Assembly: GCA_946902875.1 (NCBI GenBank)
Contig: OX336340.1
Location: 23,947,566 to 24,011,565 of the forward strand
Reading direction: 5' to 3'
From: Nematopogon swammerdamellus
Taxonomy: Eukaryota > Arthropoda > Insecta > Lepidoptera > Adelidae
DNA length: 64,000 nt
This document shows positions 1 through 9,654 of the stretch, piece by piece; within the stretch, counting starts at the first letter, position 1; every line of letters begins with the position of its first letter. The notes below the pieces were generated by a model. It was not told where the DNA came from, searched no databases, and saw only the letters and a list, made by a program, of their open reading frames with translations. A program made the translations under genes and the position numbers.

Positions 1-125
1 TACTAGCATAAACATAAAATATTATTACTTACCTATATCTTATTTTGGTATTAGGCAAAGAGGATGGCTAGAATACGGAATTCAACAAAAAAAATAAAGA
101 AAGATTAAGAATAGGACTAATCAAT

Positions 126-2927
126 GTGCGGTCACTGGGAACCGGATACGATGAATTGTGCGTAGCACTAGCGTCACATAATCCTGATATTGTTGCACTG
201 AATGAAACCTGGCTAAGGTCTGGAGAAAAACCAAGGCCAGTGCCTGGCTATACATTCAAGCATATACCACGCGGAGGCAATGTCCGAGGTGGTGGTGTAG
301 GCTTTTTAGTTAAGAAAGGACTCCGAGTAAGGGTGCGACCACATCCGCAGAGTACGCTCGAGCAGATGTGGCTCGAACTCAAGGTAGGAGGAGTTAAACT
401 TGGAATAGGCACAGCTTACCGTCCTGCCAGTGTCAGTGTCGAGTTGACAGTTGAAGCATTAAGCGAATCACTTGCAACATTTGCGTACTGCACCTACACA
501 GTAATACTAGGGGATCTAAATATTAATATAATTAATAAATCAAATGTAGACACTCAAAATTTTTTGAATTTTTTAATGCATCTTAATATGATACAGATTG
601 TGGCAGAACCCACTCGTGTAACAAAAAACACAGCATCGCTCTTAGATCTCATATGTACTGATGTTCCGGGTGGGGCGTCAAGGGTGGAAGTGCATCACAA
701 TAGCGCTCTCAGTGATCACGCAATGATAATTGGAACATTCGATATAAAGAAGCCAAAGCCAGAACCAAGATTTGTTACCTTTCGACCATTACGCAATATC
801 AATATGAACTGTTTCAATGATGACCTTCAGTCTTTGAATTGGCAAACGATCATTCATTCCAACAATATTAATGAAATGGTTAAGGTCTTTCAGGACAAAA
901 TTACAGGTATTTTTGATAAGCATGCACCAAAGCAGACTAAAATAATGAAAGATAAACCAATACCATGGATCACAGACAATATAAGATTCATGATTGGACT
1001 ACGAAATAAAGCAGAGGCTAGGGCTATTAGAACTAAAAATGACTCTCATAGAAAATACTACCGAGACCTACGCAACATGGTGACTTCGGCCATCCGACGA
1101 GAAAAGCAGGCTTATCATACATATAATGTCAATCACAACATTCACAACCCACAAAAACTGTGGAAAAGTTTGAATCGAAATTCAGCCATATCAGGAAATT
1201 ACAACCGCGAAGTACCACATCATCTAAACGAACCGGATGTCTTGAATAATATGTTCCTTAACGCGCCAGGTAGTCTTACTGACAACGCAGAACTAATCCA
1301 ACACTACCGCAATAACAGGAGGTTCGTAGACGAGTTTGCATTGTCACCAGTTTCCGAGGAGGAGATTCTCAAAATTATCAGAACAATAAAATCAGAAGCG
1401 TGCGGCAATGATGATGTAAACATTTCTATGATAACACTAACTTTGACATCTACGCTAGGAATAATTGCCCACATTATAAATACATCGCTAGAGACGTCAC
1501 AATTCCCTGATGCATGGAAACTGGCATTGGTCAAGCCGATACCCAAAAAAGAAACGGTAAACGAATATAAAGATTTGAGGCCTATAAGTTTGCTACCAGT
1601 GCTGTCGAAGATCCTAGAGAAAGTAGTAAATGCCCAAATAACGAAGTATCTTCATGAAAAAAACATAATTCCTCCAAATCAGTCGGGCTTTAGACGAAAT
1701 TATAGCACTGAGACTGCTCTACTAGAAGTGAAGGACAACATTATTTCAGCTGCAGATACCGGGCAGGGATCAGCTCTAATCCTGCTGGACTTCTCTAGGG
1801 CCTTCGACACACTAAACACAAATTTACTGTTAGCTAAAATATATCACTATGGTGCTTCAACGAACACACTTGATTGGTTCAAAAGTTTTCTCAGTGGTCG
1901 TAAGCAAATGACGATATGTACAGGAGATAAAGGAAATATCCGTGTATCACAAACCAAAAGTATCAAAAGGGGTGTCCCACAGGGATCCTCTCTCTCCCCA
2001 ACACTGTATAGTCTCTACACAGCGGATATGCTTCTGGTTCTCAAGCATTGTCAGGGCCATATGTTTGCAGATGACACCCAAATTGTGCTATCTTTCCGCC
2101 CAAGCTCCACAGAAGCAGCGGTGAATAAAATAAACAACGATTTAACACTAATATCCAAATGGGTTGACAATCACAGTCTTGTGTTAAATCCGTCAAAATC
2201 ACAAATTGTTATAGCCGGTACTACTACACAGGTGCAGCGAATAACTGAGCGTCAACCAAATATTTTAATTAATAATATTCCAGTTGAGCTAGTGCGATCT
2301 GCAAGGAATCTAGGACTCATAATGGATGGGAGACTTCGGTTTGAAGAACACATACAAAAGAAAATAAGGAACTGTTACTTTAGACTGAAGGTCCTATATG
2401 ACATAAGGGAGTACTTAACAGTGGAAGTTAGGAGGGTACTGGTGGAGGCATTAGTTCTATCACTAATGAACTACTGTGATACGGTGTATGGGCCTTGTCT
2501 GCTCGCTCGCACTGAGCGAGCAGTGCAGAGATTACAGAACTCATGTCTCCGCTACTGCTATGACATACCTAGGCGAGCACATGTTACCCCTATATACAAT
2601 GAAAATTCAATATTAAAAATGAAACCACGTAGGATTCTACATTTTCAATGTATGATGCATAAAATTATAAAAAATGAAAAACCTGAGTACTTATTCAAAA
2701 AGTTAACATGGACGCGAAATACACACACACACGACACGAGAGCAGAAGGCTTCGTACTACAAATTCCGTGTCACCGTTCTGCAGCATTCAGAGGCAGCTT
2801 CAAATACGCAGCATCCAAATGTTGGAACAACATCCCGCCACCCATTAGAGCAATGGCAGGTCTCCCAACATTTAAATTTGCATGCAGGAAGATGCTCCTG
2901 AATCTGCAGAGAGATGGCAAATTTTAA
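126..2927 (+). CDS. LINE endonuclease-reverse transcriptase polyprotein
   Basis: The product nicks target DNA and copies the element RNA onto it (target-primed reverse transcription). Seen: an N-terminal AP-endonuclease-like domain with NETW at residues 26-29, GDLN at 129-132 and SDH at 196-198, then an RT domain with NEYKDLRPISL near 480, GFRRNYSTE near 520, LLDFSRAFDTL near 552, RRGVPQGS-type KRGVPQGS near 614 and the catalytic FADD near 647-650. The C-terminus has the usual CWNNIPPPIR motif. At 933 residues it is close to full length with no internal stop. The frame has no ATG at its start: it is open from base 72 and enters at a GTG (126). The better start is the ATG at 64 in another frame, which stops at 106-108, so an indel in the A-rich stretch 85-100 has probably shifted the frame. 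It is a mobile-element gene, not a host gene. Confidence 0.9.
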   Translation: MRSLGTGYDELCVALASHNPDIVALNETWLRSGEKPRPVPGYTFKHIPRGGNVRGGGVGFLVKKGLRVRVRPHPQSTLEQMWLELKVGGVKLGIGTAYRPASVSVELTVEALSESLATFAYCTYTVILGDLNINIINKSNVDTQNFLNFLMHLNMIQIVAEPTRVTKNTASLLDLICTDVPGGASRVEVHHNSALSDHAMIIGTFDIKKPKPEPRFVTFRPLRNINMNCFNDDLQSLNWQTIIHSNNINEMVKVFQDKITGIFDKHAPKQTKIMKDKPIPWITDNIRFMIGLRNKAEARAIRTKNDSHRKYYRDLRNMVTSAIRREKQAYHTYNVNHNIHNPQKLWKSLNRNSAISGNYNREVPHHLNEPDVLNNMFLNAPGSLTDNAELIQHYRNNRRFVDEFALSPVSEEEILKIIRTIKSEACGNDDVNISMITLTLTSTLGIIAHIINTSLETSQFPDAWKLALVKPIPKKETVNEYKDLRPISLLPVLSKILEKVVNAQITKYLHEKNIIPPNQSGFRRNYSTETALLEVKDNIISAADTGQGSALILLDFSRAFDTLNTNLLLAKIYHYGASTNTLDWFKSFLSGRKQMTICTGDKGNIRVSQTKSIKRGVPQGSSLSPTLYSLYTADMLLVLKHCQGHMFADDTQIVLSFRPSSTEAAVNKINNDLTLISKWVDNHSLVLNPSKSQIVIAGTTTQVQRITERQPNILINNIPVELVRSARNLGLIMDGRLRFEEHIQKKIRNCYFRLKVLYDIREYLTVEVRRVLVEALVLSLMNYCDTVYGPCLLARTERAVQRLQNSCLRYCYDIPRRAHVTPIYNENSILKMKPRRILHFQCMMHKIIKNEKPEYLFKKLTWTRNTHTHDTRAEGFVLQIPCHRSAAFRGSFKYAASKCWNNIPPPIRAMAGLPTFKFACRKMLLNLQRDGKF

Positions 2928-2976
2928 AGAAAATAAATATTTACCAGGTAGACACACTGAAAAGGACCCTCTCGCA

Positions 2977-3049
2977 AACACACACACACACTCGCACACG
3001 CACCCTAACACACACACACACACACCCTCTTAACACACACACACACACC

Positions 3050-3109
<60 letters not shown>
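2977..3109 (+). repeat. (AC)n microsatellite inside the LINE 3' UTR
   Basis: About 130 bases of CA/AC dinucleotides, broken by a few CTC, CCT and TAA interruptions. The run lies between the LINE stop codon and about 130 bases of further 3' UTR before the poly(A). Confidence 0.95.
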
Positions 3110-3111
<2 letters not shown>

Positions 3112-3240
3112 GCAACGGCTGAAAAACAGCGCCAGGAAAGGACTGTCCTGCCCTGGCACACGCTGAGCCGATTGGCCAATTTTGCATAAATTAAGAATTG
3201 TATATAAAATGTAAATAGGTTAAGTTAGTTATTATGCAAA

Positions 3241-3242
<2 letters not shown>

Positions 3243-3274
<32 letters not shown>
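3243..3274 (+). repeat. Poly(A) tail of the first LINE
   Basis: An uninterrupted run of 32 A follows GCAAAAT. It marks the 3' end of the retroposed copy, and its length suggests a fairly recent insertion. Confidence 0.85.
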
Positions 3275-3276
<2 letters not shown>

Positions 3277-3279
3277 ATA

Positions 3280-4195
3280 GTTCAATACACAGCTTCTTTT
3301 TTCAGCCTTTTCCAATCAAATCCAACCGTTTCGCTGGAGTCGACACGCGATTTATGGTCCTATCTGTAAAACTAGAACATTTAATTCCAAACGTTTCCGA
3401 CCAATAGACTTAGATACATAAGGCAGTTATTATTACGGTTAGAATTAAAATATATCCCAATAAAATTATACATTTCTCACTAACATACTTAATTGAGATA
3501 TAGCTTTTAGTGAGACAATTTCCGGCCGAAAAAAAATTGGTCCTATCTTAAAAAAAAGTATTGATAAAATAAACCTTAATTGTACGAAAAAGATATGTGT
3601 CTTCAGGAAAACGCTATGCGGACGCAACAAAATTACATGTGTTTTTGAGGCGGTTTTTGGCGATATTGAAAGTTATTTTTTTATTTGGCAAAGAAGCTAC
3701 GTTTTCAGAATGGATGGTAGCGAAAAACAGACTATGAATACGAAAAATAAATTGTAATTGACAACGAAAAAATAATTTAATTAAAATAATAATAAAACTC
3801 GACTATGAAAAACGAAGAAAACAAGGCCACTGAATCTTAAAGAGCAGTAGAAACGCAGTAGTCGGGAGTTTAAACGAATTAGAATGAACAGAGAGTCAAG
3901 ACATAATGAACATTTTGTTCCGCAGCTCCGTGCGGTAGAGACCACCGTGCGGAGCGGCGGTCGCGGCGAGTGCATTGCGCGTACTCGCACTGGTTAGGAA
4001 GAGGATGCAGCGGAATGCAGTCAGTCACGTTTTGTGCGAGTGCACCTCTCCTCCCCCCCCCCCTCCCTCCCCCTCCCCCCGACGCCGCCGACTCGACCCT
4101 AGGGGGCAACGGACCGCGCTTTCGCTAACCCACACCAGTGCGCTAGGCGAGCTCTCCTGCGGCTGAGCACGCTCCTAATCGGCGCGCGAGAGCAT
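3280..4195. other. Stretch with no recognisable gene; AT-rich then GC-rich
   Basis: Bases 3280-3880 are AT-rich with nothing I recognise. Bases 3920-4190 are GC-rich, with a short imperfect hairpin (GCTCCGTGCGGT / ACCGTGCGGAGC, 3926-3956) and a C-rich tract with 11 consecutive C at 4053-4063. It could be an old promoter or exon edge, but nothing proves that. Confidence 0.4.
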
Positions 4196-4197
4196 TT

Positions 4198-4539
4198 CGC
4201 AGAAGGTTAGAACGCTCCCTGGGAATATCGCTACGTTATATGGTGTGTAACGAGGCAATCCGCCGACGCACCAAAGTAGTAGATACTGGATACCGGGTGG
4301 CTAAGCTCAAGTGCCAGTGGGCTGGGCACGGCAGCCGAAGAGACGACGACCGTTGGAGTAACCGTGCCCTACACTGGCGGCCGTGGACAGGAAAACGGAG
4401 TGTGGGAAGACCACCCGCCAGGTGGGATGACGGCATCAAGTACGTCGGCGGAAAGCAGTGGTTCCGTACCGCTGAATGTCGGGAGGACTGGAGGAAAATT
4501 AGAGAAGCGTATGTCCAGCAGTGGACGCTTACACGCTGA
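4198..4539 (+). pseudogene. C-terminal fragment of an RTE-like LINE reverse transcriptase
   Basis: The frame reads RRLERSLGISLRYMVCNEAI, then RRRTKVVDTGYRVAKLKCQW, AGHGSRRDDDRW, KRSVGRPPARW and WFRTAECREDWRKIREAYVQ. From memory, the order 'ERSMLGISLRD...RRRTKV..I..LKWQWAGH...RW...GKRSVGRP.ARW...W...A..R..W...EAYVQQWT' marks the extreme C-terminus of common insect endonuclease-reverse transcriptases of the RTE type. Only this tail is present, so the copy is heavily 5'-truncated. The reading frame is intact through the TGA at 4537-4539. Confidence 0.75.
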
Positions 4540-4650
4540 CTGCCTAGAACGCTCCCAACAGTGGTGTATCAATAAGCATTTCTCCTGCGGTGGCACCCGC
4601 CGCCCTTTAGCATCGGCATCTTGTCATTATCCGTTCTTCTTATTCTGTAC

Positions 4651-5012
4651 CAGCTTTTGCCCGCGGCTTCGCTCGCGTGAAATCCGTATTTGAAAAGAAG
4701 AAAGTAAGTAAGCCCGCTAACGTACCTTTATTTCGGCGCGCGGAACAATTCTGTTTGTGTGAGAGCCTAAATCTTAGCGTAACCGGAACTGACTTTTATT
4801 TAGCCTATCCTGTGTCCCGTATAGTAAAATTTGCTTGTACTAAGTTTCATCAAATTCGAATGATCGGTTTAAGAGTTATGGACGGACATACATACATGCA
4901 TATAGAAAAGATTTCTAAAAATCGTCAATTTAGTTTTAGTATCATACATAAAGTCTACAAACGCAGTATCTCATAAAACAAAGTAACTTACTCCATGACC
5001 ATCCCTTACAGA
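4651..5012 (-). mobile_element. Helitron-like non-autonomous element, family H copy 1
   Basis: On the minus strand it runs from TCTGTAAGGGATGGTCATGG to GCCGCGGGCAAAAGCTGG followed by T. The 3' end has the Helitron pattern: a short GC hairpin (CGCGAGC GAA GCCGCG), about eight bases, then CTRR with T after the insertion point. It aligns by eye with copies at 9302-9650 and 29332-29625. No transposase or helicase frame is present. An RTE-type LINE 3' end is the main alternative. Confidence 0.5.
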
Positions 5013-6284
5013 TTTATACTATTGCTAAATAACTTTCTTCAAAACAGTGTCCTGCGATCTAGAACCACTGCAACTCCGTAGATATGTCGGCAAGTTCTAT
5101 TCTATCGCTTATTTCATAGGAAGTACTCGGAGGAGCTGCTGTTTAGCGCGATCTTACCGCCGTCCCCTTTCCAATTTTTTATTCTATAAGTATAGGTAGG
5201 TACTATTGGTAATTTGTTATGGATTTTTATGTACACAGCACCATCTCTGCATGATTTATAATTTTATTATTTGGTTTGTTTTAAAATGGCCCAATATAGA
5301 TAAAATGTTATTTCAATTAATAACAATATATACCTATGCCAATACAAACTTCTTTACTTATTTCAATAAAAAAAAAAAACAATTCATAAAATGAAAAGTA
5401 GGTAAACAAAAACATAATCTATCTACATAATCCAAAATATAATGTGCACGAGAATCTTTGAAATAGATTTTACACACATTTTGAAATAAATAATTATTTT
5501 CCAAGAACGAGGCAGACTCACCGAATAACCAATAAGCTATCTCGAAACACGTCATTTGCAGTTTCTTCGTATTTGCTTGATTTTAATTGTGGTGTGTATT
5601 GGACCATCTAATTCAGAAAGCAAGGTCTAGCGAAGATTTTCTTTGTGCTGTGAAAATCTAATTGAATGGTAGAGGTTAGGAATTTGAAATCAAAATACAC
5701 CTATATCACACACCCAAATAAATCACTCATCTGAGGGTAAAGTATTTATGTTTATTTTTGGCTTTACAATTATCTAATCAAGACCAATTGGAATAAATTT
5801 TACTGTAAAAAAAAACTAAATAAATAAAATGCCATAAATATTTTTCATATTCAAAAAAACTTTTTTTTACTCCCAGTATTTCTTATGATATCAGCATTGA
5901 CTAATGGATTTGAGAATCAGCTAAACTTTACAACAAAGTCCAAAAATATTTTTTGAAAAGTTTAAAATATGGGGCATAACACCCAACGTCATTGATAACA
6001 CCTGCCATTTTGAATTCGTAAAAAATATGGTAACCTACCTATGACACGCAACGTGAGTGAGACGAATATTAAAATCGGTCCTGTACTTTAGTGAAACTTT
6101 TTATTTATTGGCTTTGCCATATTGTTATTGTACATAATAGTCACAGTTATTAGTGTACTTTAAAATTATCCCTGTTTCCCAAAATAGGATTCCCTGAGCT
6201 ATGGGAAGCAGGGTCTCTCATCCGATCGTTCATACATGCGCGCTAAACTCACGCTTCCTTTTCGCTTCGACGTACCTAGTCGGT
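5013..6284. other. No supportable feature
   Basis: AT-rich sequence with scattered A and T runs and short chance frames only. I see no RT motif, SINE core, TIR pair or splice-compatible coding run. Confidence 0.5.
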
Positions 6285-7091
6285 TTTTTTTTATTGACAG
6301 CGCTACATATGGCGCCGAGCCACCCATAAGGTGTCTAACGACGCCCATGGACATTCTTTTTTTTTTTTTTTTTTTTTTATGGAACCGGTTGGCTACATCA
6401 CCTACAACATCCGTGATGTCAGCCCATAACACAGGGTGAACTAGGTGCCATGCCAGTGCTTCCCTTCATTTCATGTCGGCTACACTAAACTGGACGGAAA
6501 ACACGAACTATTTACATAGCCGTTTCGACCGACGTTTCGTTCAGTGCGGTGGTACCAACCCGGCCGGGATAAACCCTACCACCTAGTAAGGTAAAAAGGG
6601 AAGGGACCTACAGTTTAACGTGGAATCCGAACCACGGTCAGCCTCCAACGGTCGAGCGGTCACCCATCCAAACACTGACCGCGCTCAGCGTTGCTTAATA
6701 ACAGTTGACTAACCAACCGCGCCACTGAGCTACCGAGGCTGACGAATTTTCTTATCCCTTAGTCGACTTTTACGACATGCGACGGGCAGAGATGCAGTGG
6801 GGCTATTCTTTTTAAGTACCGACCCCACACGGTACGGACCCCATTCGGTCGTATGCAGGGATTTCGAATGTCATGCCGGCCTGACAGGTGCCCATTCACG
6901 ACCCTCTTGAAGGACCCGAGACTGTACTTTGGGGAAAATATATGGGCAGGGAGAGCGTTCCAGAGTTTACCGGTTCTGTAGAGGAAAGATCTGCAGAACC
7001 GATTGGTACGCATCCGCGGTAAGTCCAGCGTGTAGTACCTCGAATTTCCAGTCACCCTGTATTCTACGGAACTGTAAAAATGCACAAACAA
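6285..7091 (-). pseudogene. LINE family G 3' end, split by a SINE A insertion
   Basis: On the minus strand 7091-6842 encodes a LINE C-terminus: RYYTLDLPRMRTNRFCRSFL, YRTGKLWNALPAHIFSPKYS, LGSFKRVVNGHLSGRHDIRN. The tail resumes at 6356-6285, giving the CATGGGCGTCGTTAGACACC-type 3' UTR and ending in A-rich sequence. A SINE A copy (6357-6841) interrupts it, flanked by CATTC (6352-6356 and 6842-6846). The uninterrupted paralogue at 9160-9277 shows the site before insertion. The copy is 5'-truncated and inactive. Confidence 0.8.
6357..6841 (-). mobile_element. SINE A, long form with leader, copy A1
   Basis: On the minus strand the order is: a ~90-base leader beginning GTACCGTGTGGGGTCGG, a head with a tRNA-like A box (TAGCTCAGTGG), a 5S-rRNA-like promoter segment (6658-6702) and a B-box-like GGTTCGGATTCC, then the core CTTACTAGGTGGTAGGG, a body, and a tail ending TTCCATAAAA with ~22 A. 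CATTC target duplications flank it inside LINE G. The copy at 25608-26083 has the same leader-head junction. Confidence 0.85.
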
Positions 7092-7440
7092 CCTTTATCA
7101 AACACTACACGTTGCTAGAACGTATCGAGAGCTCGCTTCAGCGAATCGGGGCTGCAAAGCGGAGGCGAACGAAGATGGGACATCTGCCGATTATTGTCTT
7201 GTGAAGCAAATACACTACACTGCAGCGACAGCACGATATGGTATTAGTGTAGCCGCCTCTACAGAGTCGCAGCCCGCGTTTGTAACCTGAACGTATGAGA
7301 TCTAGCTTTGCGACGTTTCGGACGAGAACTGTTGATTCGATATTCCGTGTTGAAATGTTGATGGGATATTTGACGATGGCACTAACACCAGATGTTGGTA
7401 ATAAAAAGCTTGTAACAAATAGACAGTGGTAAGATTCTTG
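7092..7440. other. No supportable feature
   Basis: The first ~50 bases may extend the LINE G fragment. The remainder shows short overlapping frames on both strands with no recognisable protein signature. Confidence 0.4.
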
Positions 7441-7445
7441 TATCA

Positions 7446-7832
7446 TTTTTATGTAATCCTGTATGGGTGGCTGAGTCGGAGGGGCCAAAGCACACGCTCC
7501 GACCAGCCAATATTACCTCCGAGAAGGTAGGTGCCATACCGAAGACTTCCCTGGATTGCTGGCTATACTGGACTAGAGGAGAACACAACCGAGGCTGCTA
7601 TGCAGCCATCTTAAATCCAGTACGGTGGTACCACCCAGCCGGCTACAATATGAGCCTACCACCTAGTAAGGGGTAAGGGAAGGTGGACCTACAATCAGCA
7701 GGTGTAAATATGCACGTAAATGTTTTCGTCAGAAAAAACTCATTTGTACACGCCGACCGGATTCGAACCCCGGACATCTCGCATGAGAGGCCGACGCCCA
7801 AACAATTCGGCCACCCGCCGCTTATTTTTTTT
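7446..7832 (-). mobile_element. SINE B, tRNA-headed, full-length copy B1
   Basis: Read on the minus strand it opens with a tRNA-like head (about 7826-7755) carrying an A box near TGGCCGAATTGTTTGG and a B box GGTTCGAATCC. The spacer containing TTTTTTCTGACGAAAA follows, then the shared core CTTACTAGGTGGTAGG, a body, and a tail ending GCCACCCATACAGGATTACA plus poly(A). The head is tRNA-derived Pol III promoter sequence, not a working tRNA gene: the flanking stems are degraded and no 3' processing context is present. Confidence 0.8.
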
Positions 7833-7877
7833 AATTCCCCAAGAGATTATAATGTAAAGTTCTTCTTCTTCTTTTTT

Positions 7878-8035
7878 TAAATAGTGGCAACCAAACGAAT
7901 AGGAAATTCGTTTATTACTGCCAGTATCAAGTGACGGAGTTGCACGGTATAAATTTGTGATTACTTTTTATAATATAATAAAACAAAATAATTTTGAAAG
8001 GAACGAAGCATTTGAAGTTACTAGTTTGCATGCAC
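7878..8035 (+). repeat. Unclassified interspersed repeat, copy 1
   Basis: A ~155-base block beginning AAATAGTGGCAACCAAACGA and ending near AGTTTGCATGCAC. It recurs in reverse complement at 49428-49567. It includes the near-palindrome AAACGAATAGGAAATTCGTTT. No coding signal. Confidence 0.6.
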
Positions 8036-8470
8036 AAATTCTGGAAGAGATGAAAATAAATAACTAAAACATTATACATATATTTATATCAGATTTACCA
8101 GCACATGATTGCCAACTGAATTAAAAGGCTCAGTATTAGGTCATTATGGCATTCATCATATTATGAAATGTATTCGTACAAATATGTAATTTTCTTCAAC
8201 TTTTTCTACTAATAGCGTAAATGTGTGTTTCAGTTGCGACATTTCTTTCATTATGTATTTATTTTAGCGCACACATAACTTAGGTGGGTTTAACACAAGA
8301 GAAGGGAAAAATTACAATCTTCTACGATTCAGAGGCCAAGAAACTTCTTCTCATATTCTCTGAGTGCTCTGTCACAGGTGTTTCTTCTCTTAGGAGTACT
8401 ATAGCAGGAGTTCTCAACATTTTCCACTTAGTTTGGTAAAAACTTTACAAGGCATGATTTAAGAAAAAAA
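8036..8470. other. No supportable feature
   Basis: AT-rich sequence; no frame, repeat unit or TIR recognised. Confidence 0.45.
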
Positions 8471-8471
8471 A

Positions 8472-8862
8472 ACGGGCCAAGTGCGAGTCCAACTCACGCA
8501 ACGAGGGTTCCGTATCGCCATGTCATGTTCAGCGCCACTCACGCCATCTATGCCATGTTTTGTGAAATGCTTCATATTAGTTAAAGCTCATGATTAGTTA
8601 AAATACTTCATACTGTTTTCGGTAGATGGCGCGAATACACTTTCTAGTCTTGTATGGGGACCCCGTGATTTTTTACTTTTTCTTATTTTTATTATTATTT
8701 GTTGTTATATCGGCCGTAATAACACATATTCTGTGAAAATTTCAACGAGCTACCTATTACGTTTCAAGAGATACAGCCCTCGGACAGACGAACAGACAGC
8801 CAGACAGACGGCGCAGGCTTAGTAATAGGGTCCCATACGACGGATACGGAACCCTAAAAAAA
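8472..8862 (+). mobile_element. Interspersed repeat C, copy C1
   Basis: A ~390-base repeat that starts GGGCCAAGTGCGAGTCCAAC and ends GGATACGGAACCCTAAAAA. Near the 3' end lies a GACAGACGGACAGACA-type tandem. GGGTTCCGTATCG near the 5' end and GATACGGAACCC at the 3' end form imperfect inverted repeats. Seven copies occur in the window. The reverse complement of the 5' end contains GCGAGTTCGACTCGC in better copies, which looks like a tRNA T-arm, so a tRNA-related SINE is possible; class is unresolved. Confidence 0.75.
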
Positions 8863-9159
8863 TTGCAAAGATTATTTTAGTCATCATTTTGTGTGAGCAC
8901 TTAATATTAAAATGATAAACCGCTTTCATTTTAAAACGTGATACTTAAGACATTTGATATGCCCTATCAGTGAGTAGCGCAGTGTCGTGAGAAACTAGTA
9001 AGTTCATATTTTCTAAGAAATAACGTCATAACAATGTTTACCTCTTATCTTCTCTTCTTTTCTTCTTTATCTCTACATATCTTCTCTTTGGTAGATCTTC
9101 TCTGACTCTACATAATATAAAATTGAACTGCTGCCGTCGTCTGTGTGTAAGTTGTTTTT
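8863..9159. other. No supportable feature
   Basis: AT-rich spacer including pyrimidine-rich TCTTCTCTT-like stretches near 9040-9100. No gene. Confidence 0.4.
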
Positions 9160-9277
9160 ATTGAAAGCGCGAGATATGGCGCCGGGCCACACACAAGGTG
9201 TCTAAGGACGCCCATGGACATTCGGCCGTATGCGGGGGTTGCGAATGCCATGCCGGCCTGATAGGTGCCCAAGTAGG
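9160..9277 (-). mobile_element. LINE family G tail, uninterrupted copy
   Basis: The minus strand reads HLSGRHGIRNPRIRPNVHGR then stop, followed by the G-family 3' UTR that ends in AATAAAAACA. Only ~118 bases remain. It preserves the site (CATGGACATTC|GGCCGTATG on the plus strand) that SINE A occupies in the copy at 6.3-7.1 kb. Confidence 0.7.
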
Positions 9278-9301
9278 TATTTATGAACGCTTATAAGTTA
9301 A

Positions 9302-9650
9302 CTAGCTTTTGCCCGCGGCTTCGCTCGCGTGAAATTCGTATTTTAAACGAAGAAATTAAGTAAGCCCGCTACCGTACCTTTATTTCGGCGCGCGGAACAT
9401 TTCGGTTTGTATGAGATGAGAGCCTCATCTTAGCGTAACCGGAACTGAATTTTATAGCCTATCCTGTTTCCCAGATAGTTAAATGTGCTTGTACAAAGTT
9501 GCATCGAATTCGGATGATCGGTTTAAGAATTATGGAGGAACATACATACAGAAAAGATTTCTAAAAATCGTCAATTTAACCATAGAGTCTACAAACGCAG
9601 TATCTCATAAAACAATGTACCTAACTTACTCCATGACCATCCCTTACAGA
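9302..9650 (-). mobile_element. Helitron-like element, family H copy 2
   Basis: The minus strand ends GCGAAGCCGCGGGCAAAAG then CTAG|T, with the same hairpin as copy 1, and begins TCTGTAAGGGATGGTCATGG. It is collinear with copies at 4.65 and 29.3 kb apart from small indels. Confidence 0.55.
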
Positions 9651-9654
9651 TTTA

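Larger units (their letters stand above)
64..3274 (+). mobile_element. Nearly full-length non-LTR retrotransposon (LINE)
   Basis: The element holds one long endonuclease/reverse-transcriptase frame (126-2927), a 3' UTR with a long (AC)n block, and a terminal poly(A) run at 3243-3274. The order endonuclease, RT, poly(A) without RNase H fits the Jockey/CR1 group of LINEs; I cannot choose the clade by eye. The window begins only 63 bases upstream of the first plausible ATG, so an ORF1 (gag-like) frame, if present, lies outside it. No target duplication can be tested because the 5' junction is not visible. Confidence 0.9.

Noticed and set aside
3005..3187. Cysteine/valine-rich and threonine/histidine-rich frames around 3 kb
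   Set aside because: They are translations of the (AC)n microsatellite in the LINE 3' UTR.
7755..7826. tRNA gene (also at 14,326 and 45,477)
   Set aside because: The A and B boxes are real, but each is joined to the same SINE body and the stems are degraded. They are SINE B heads.
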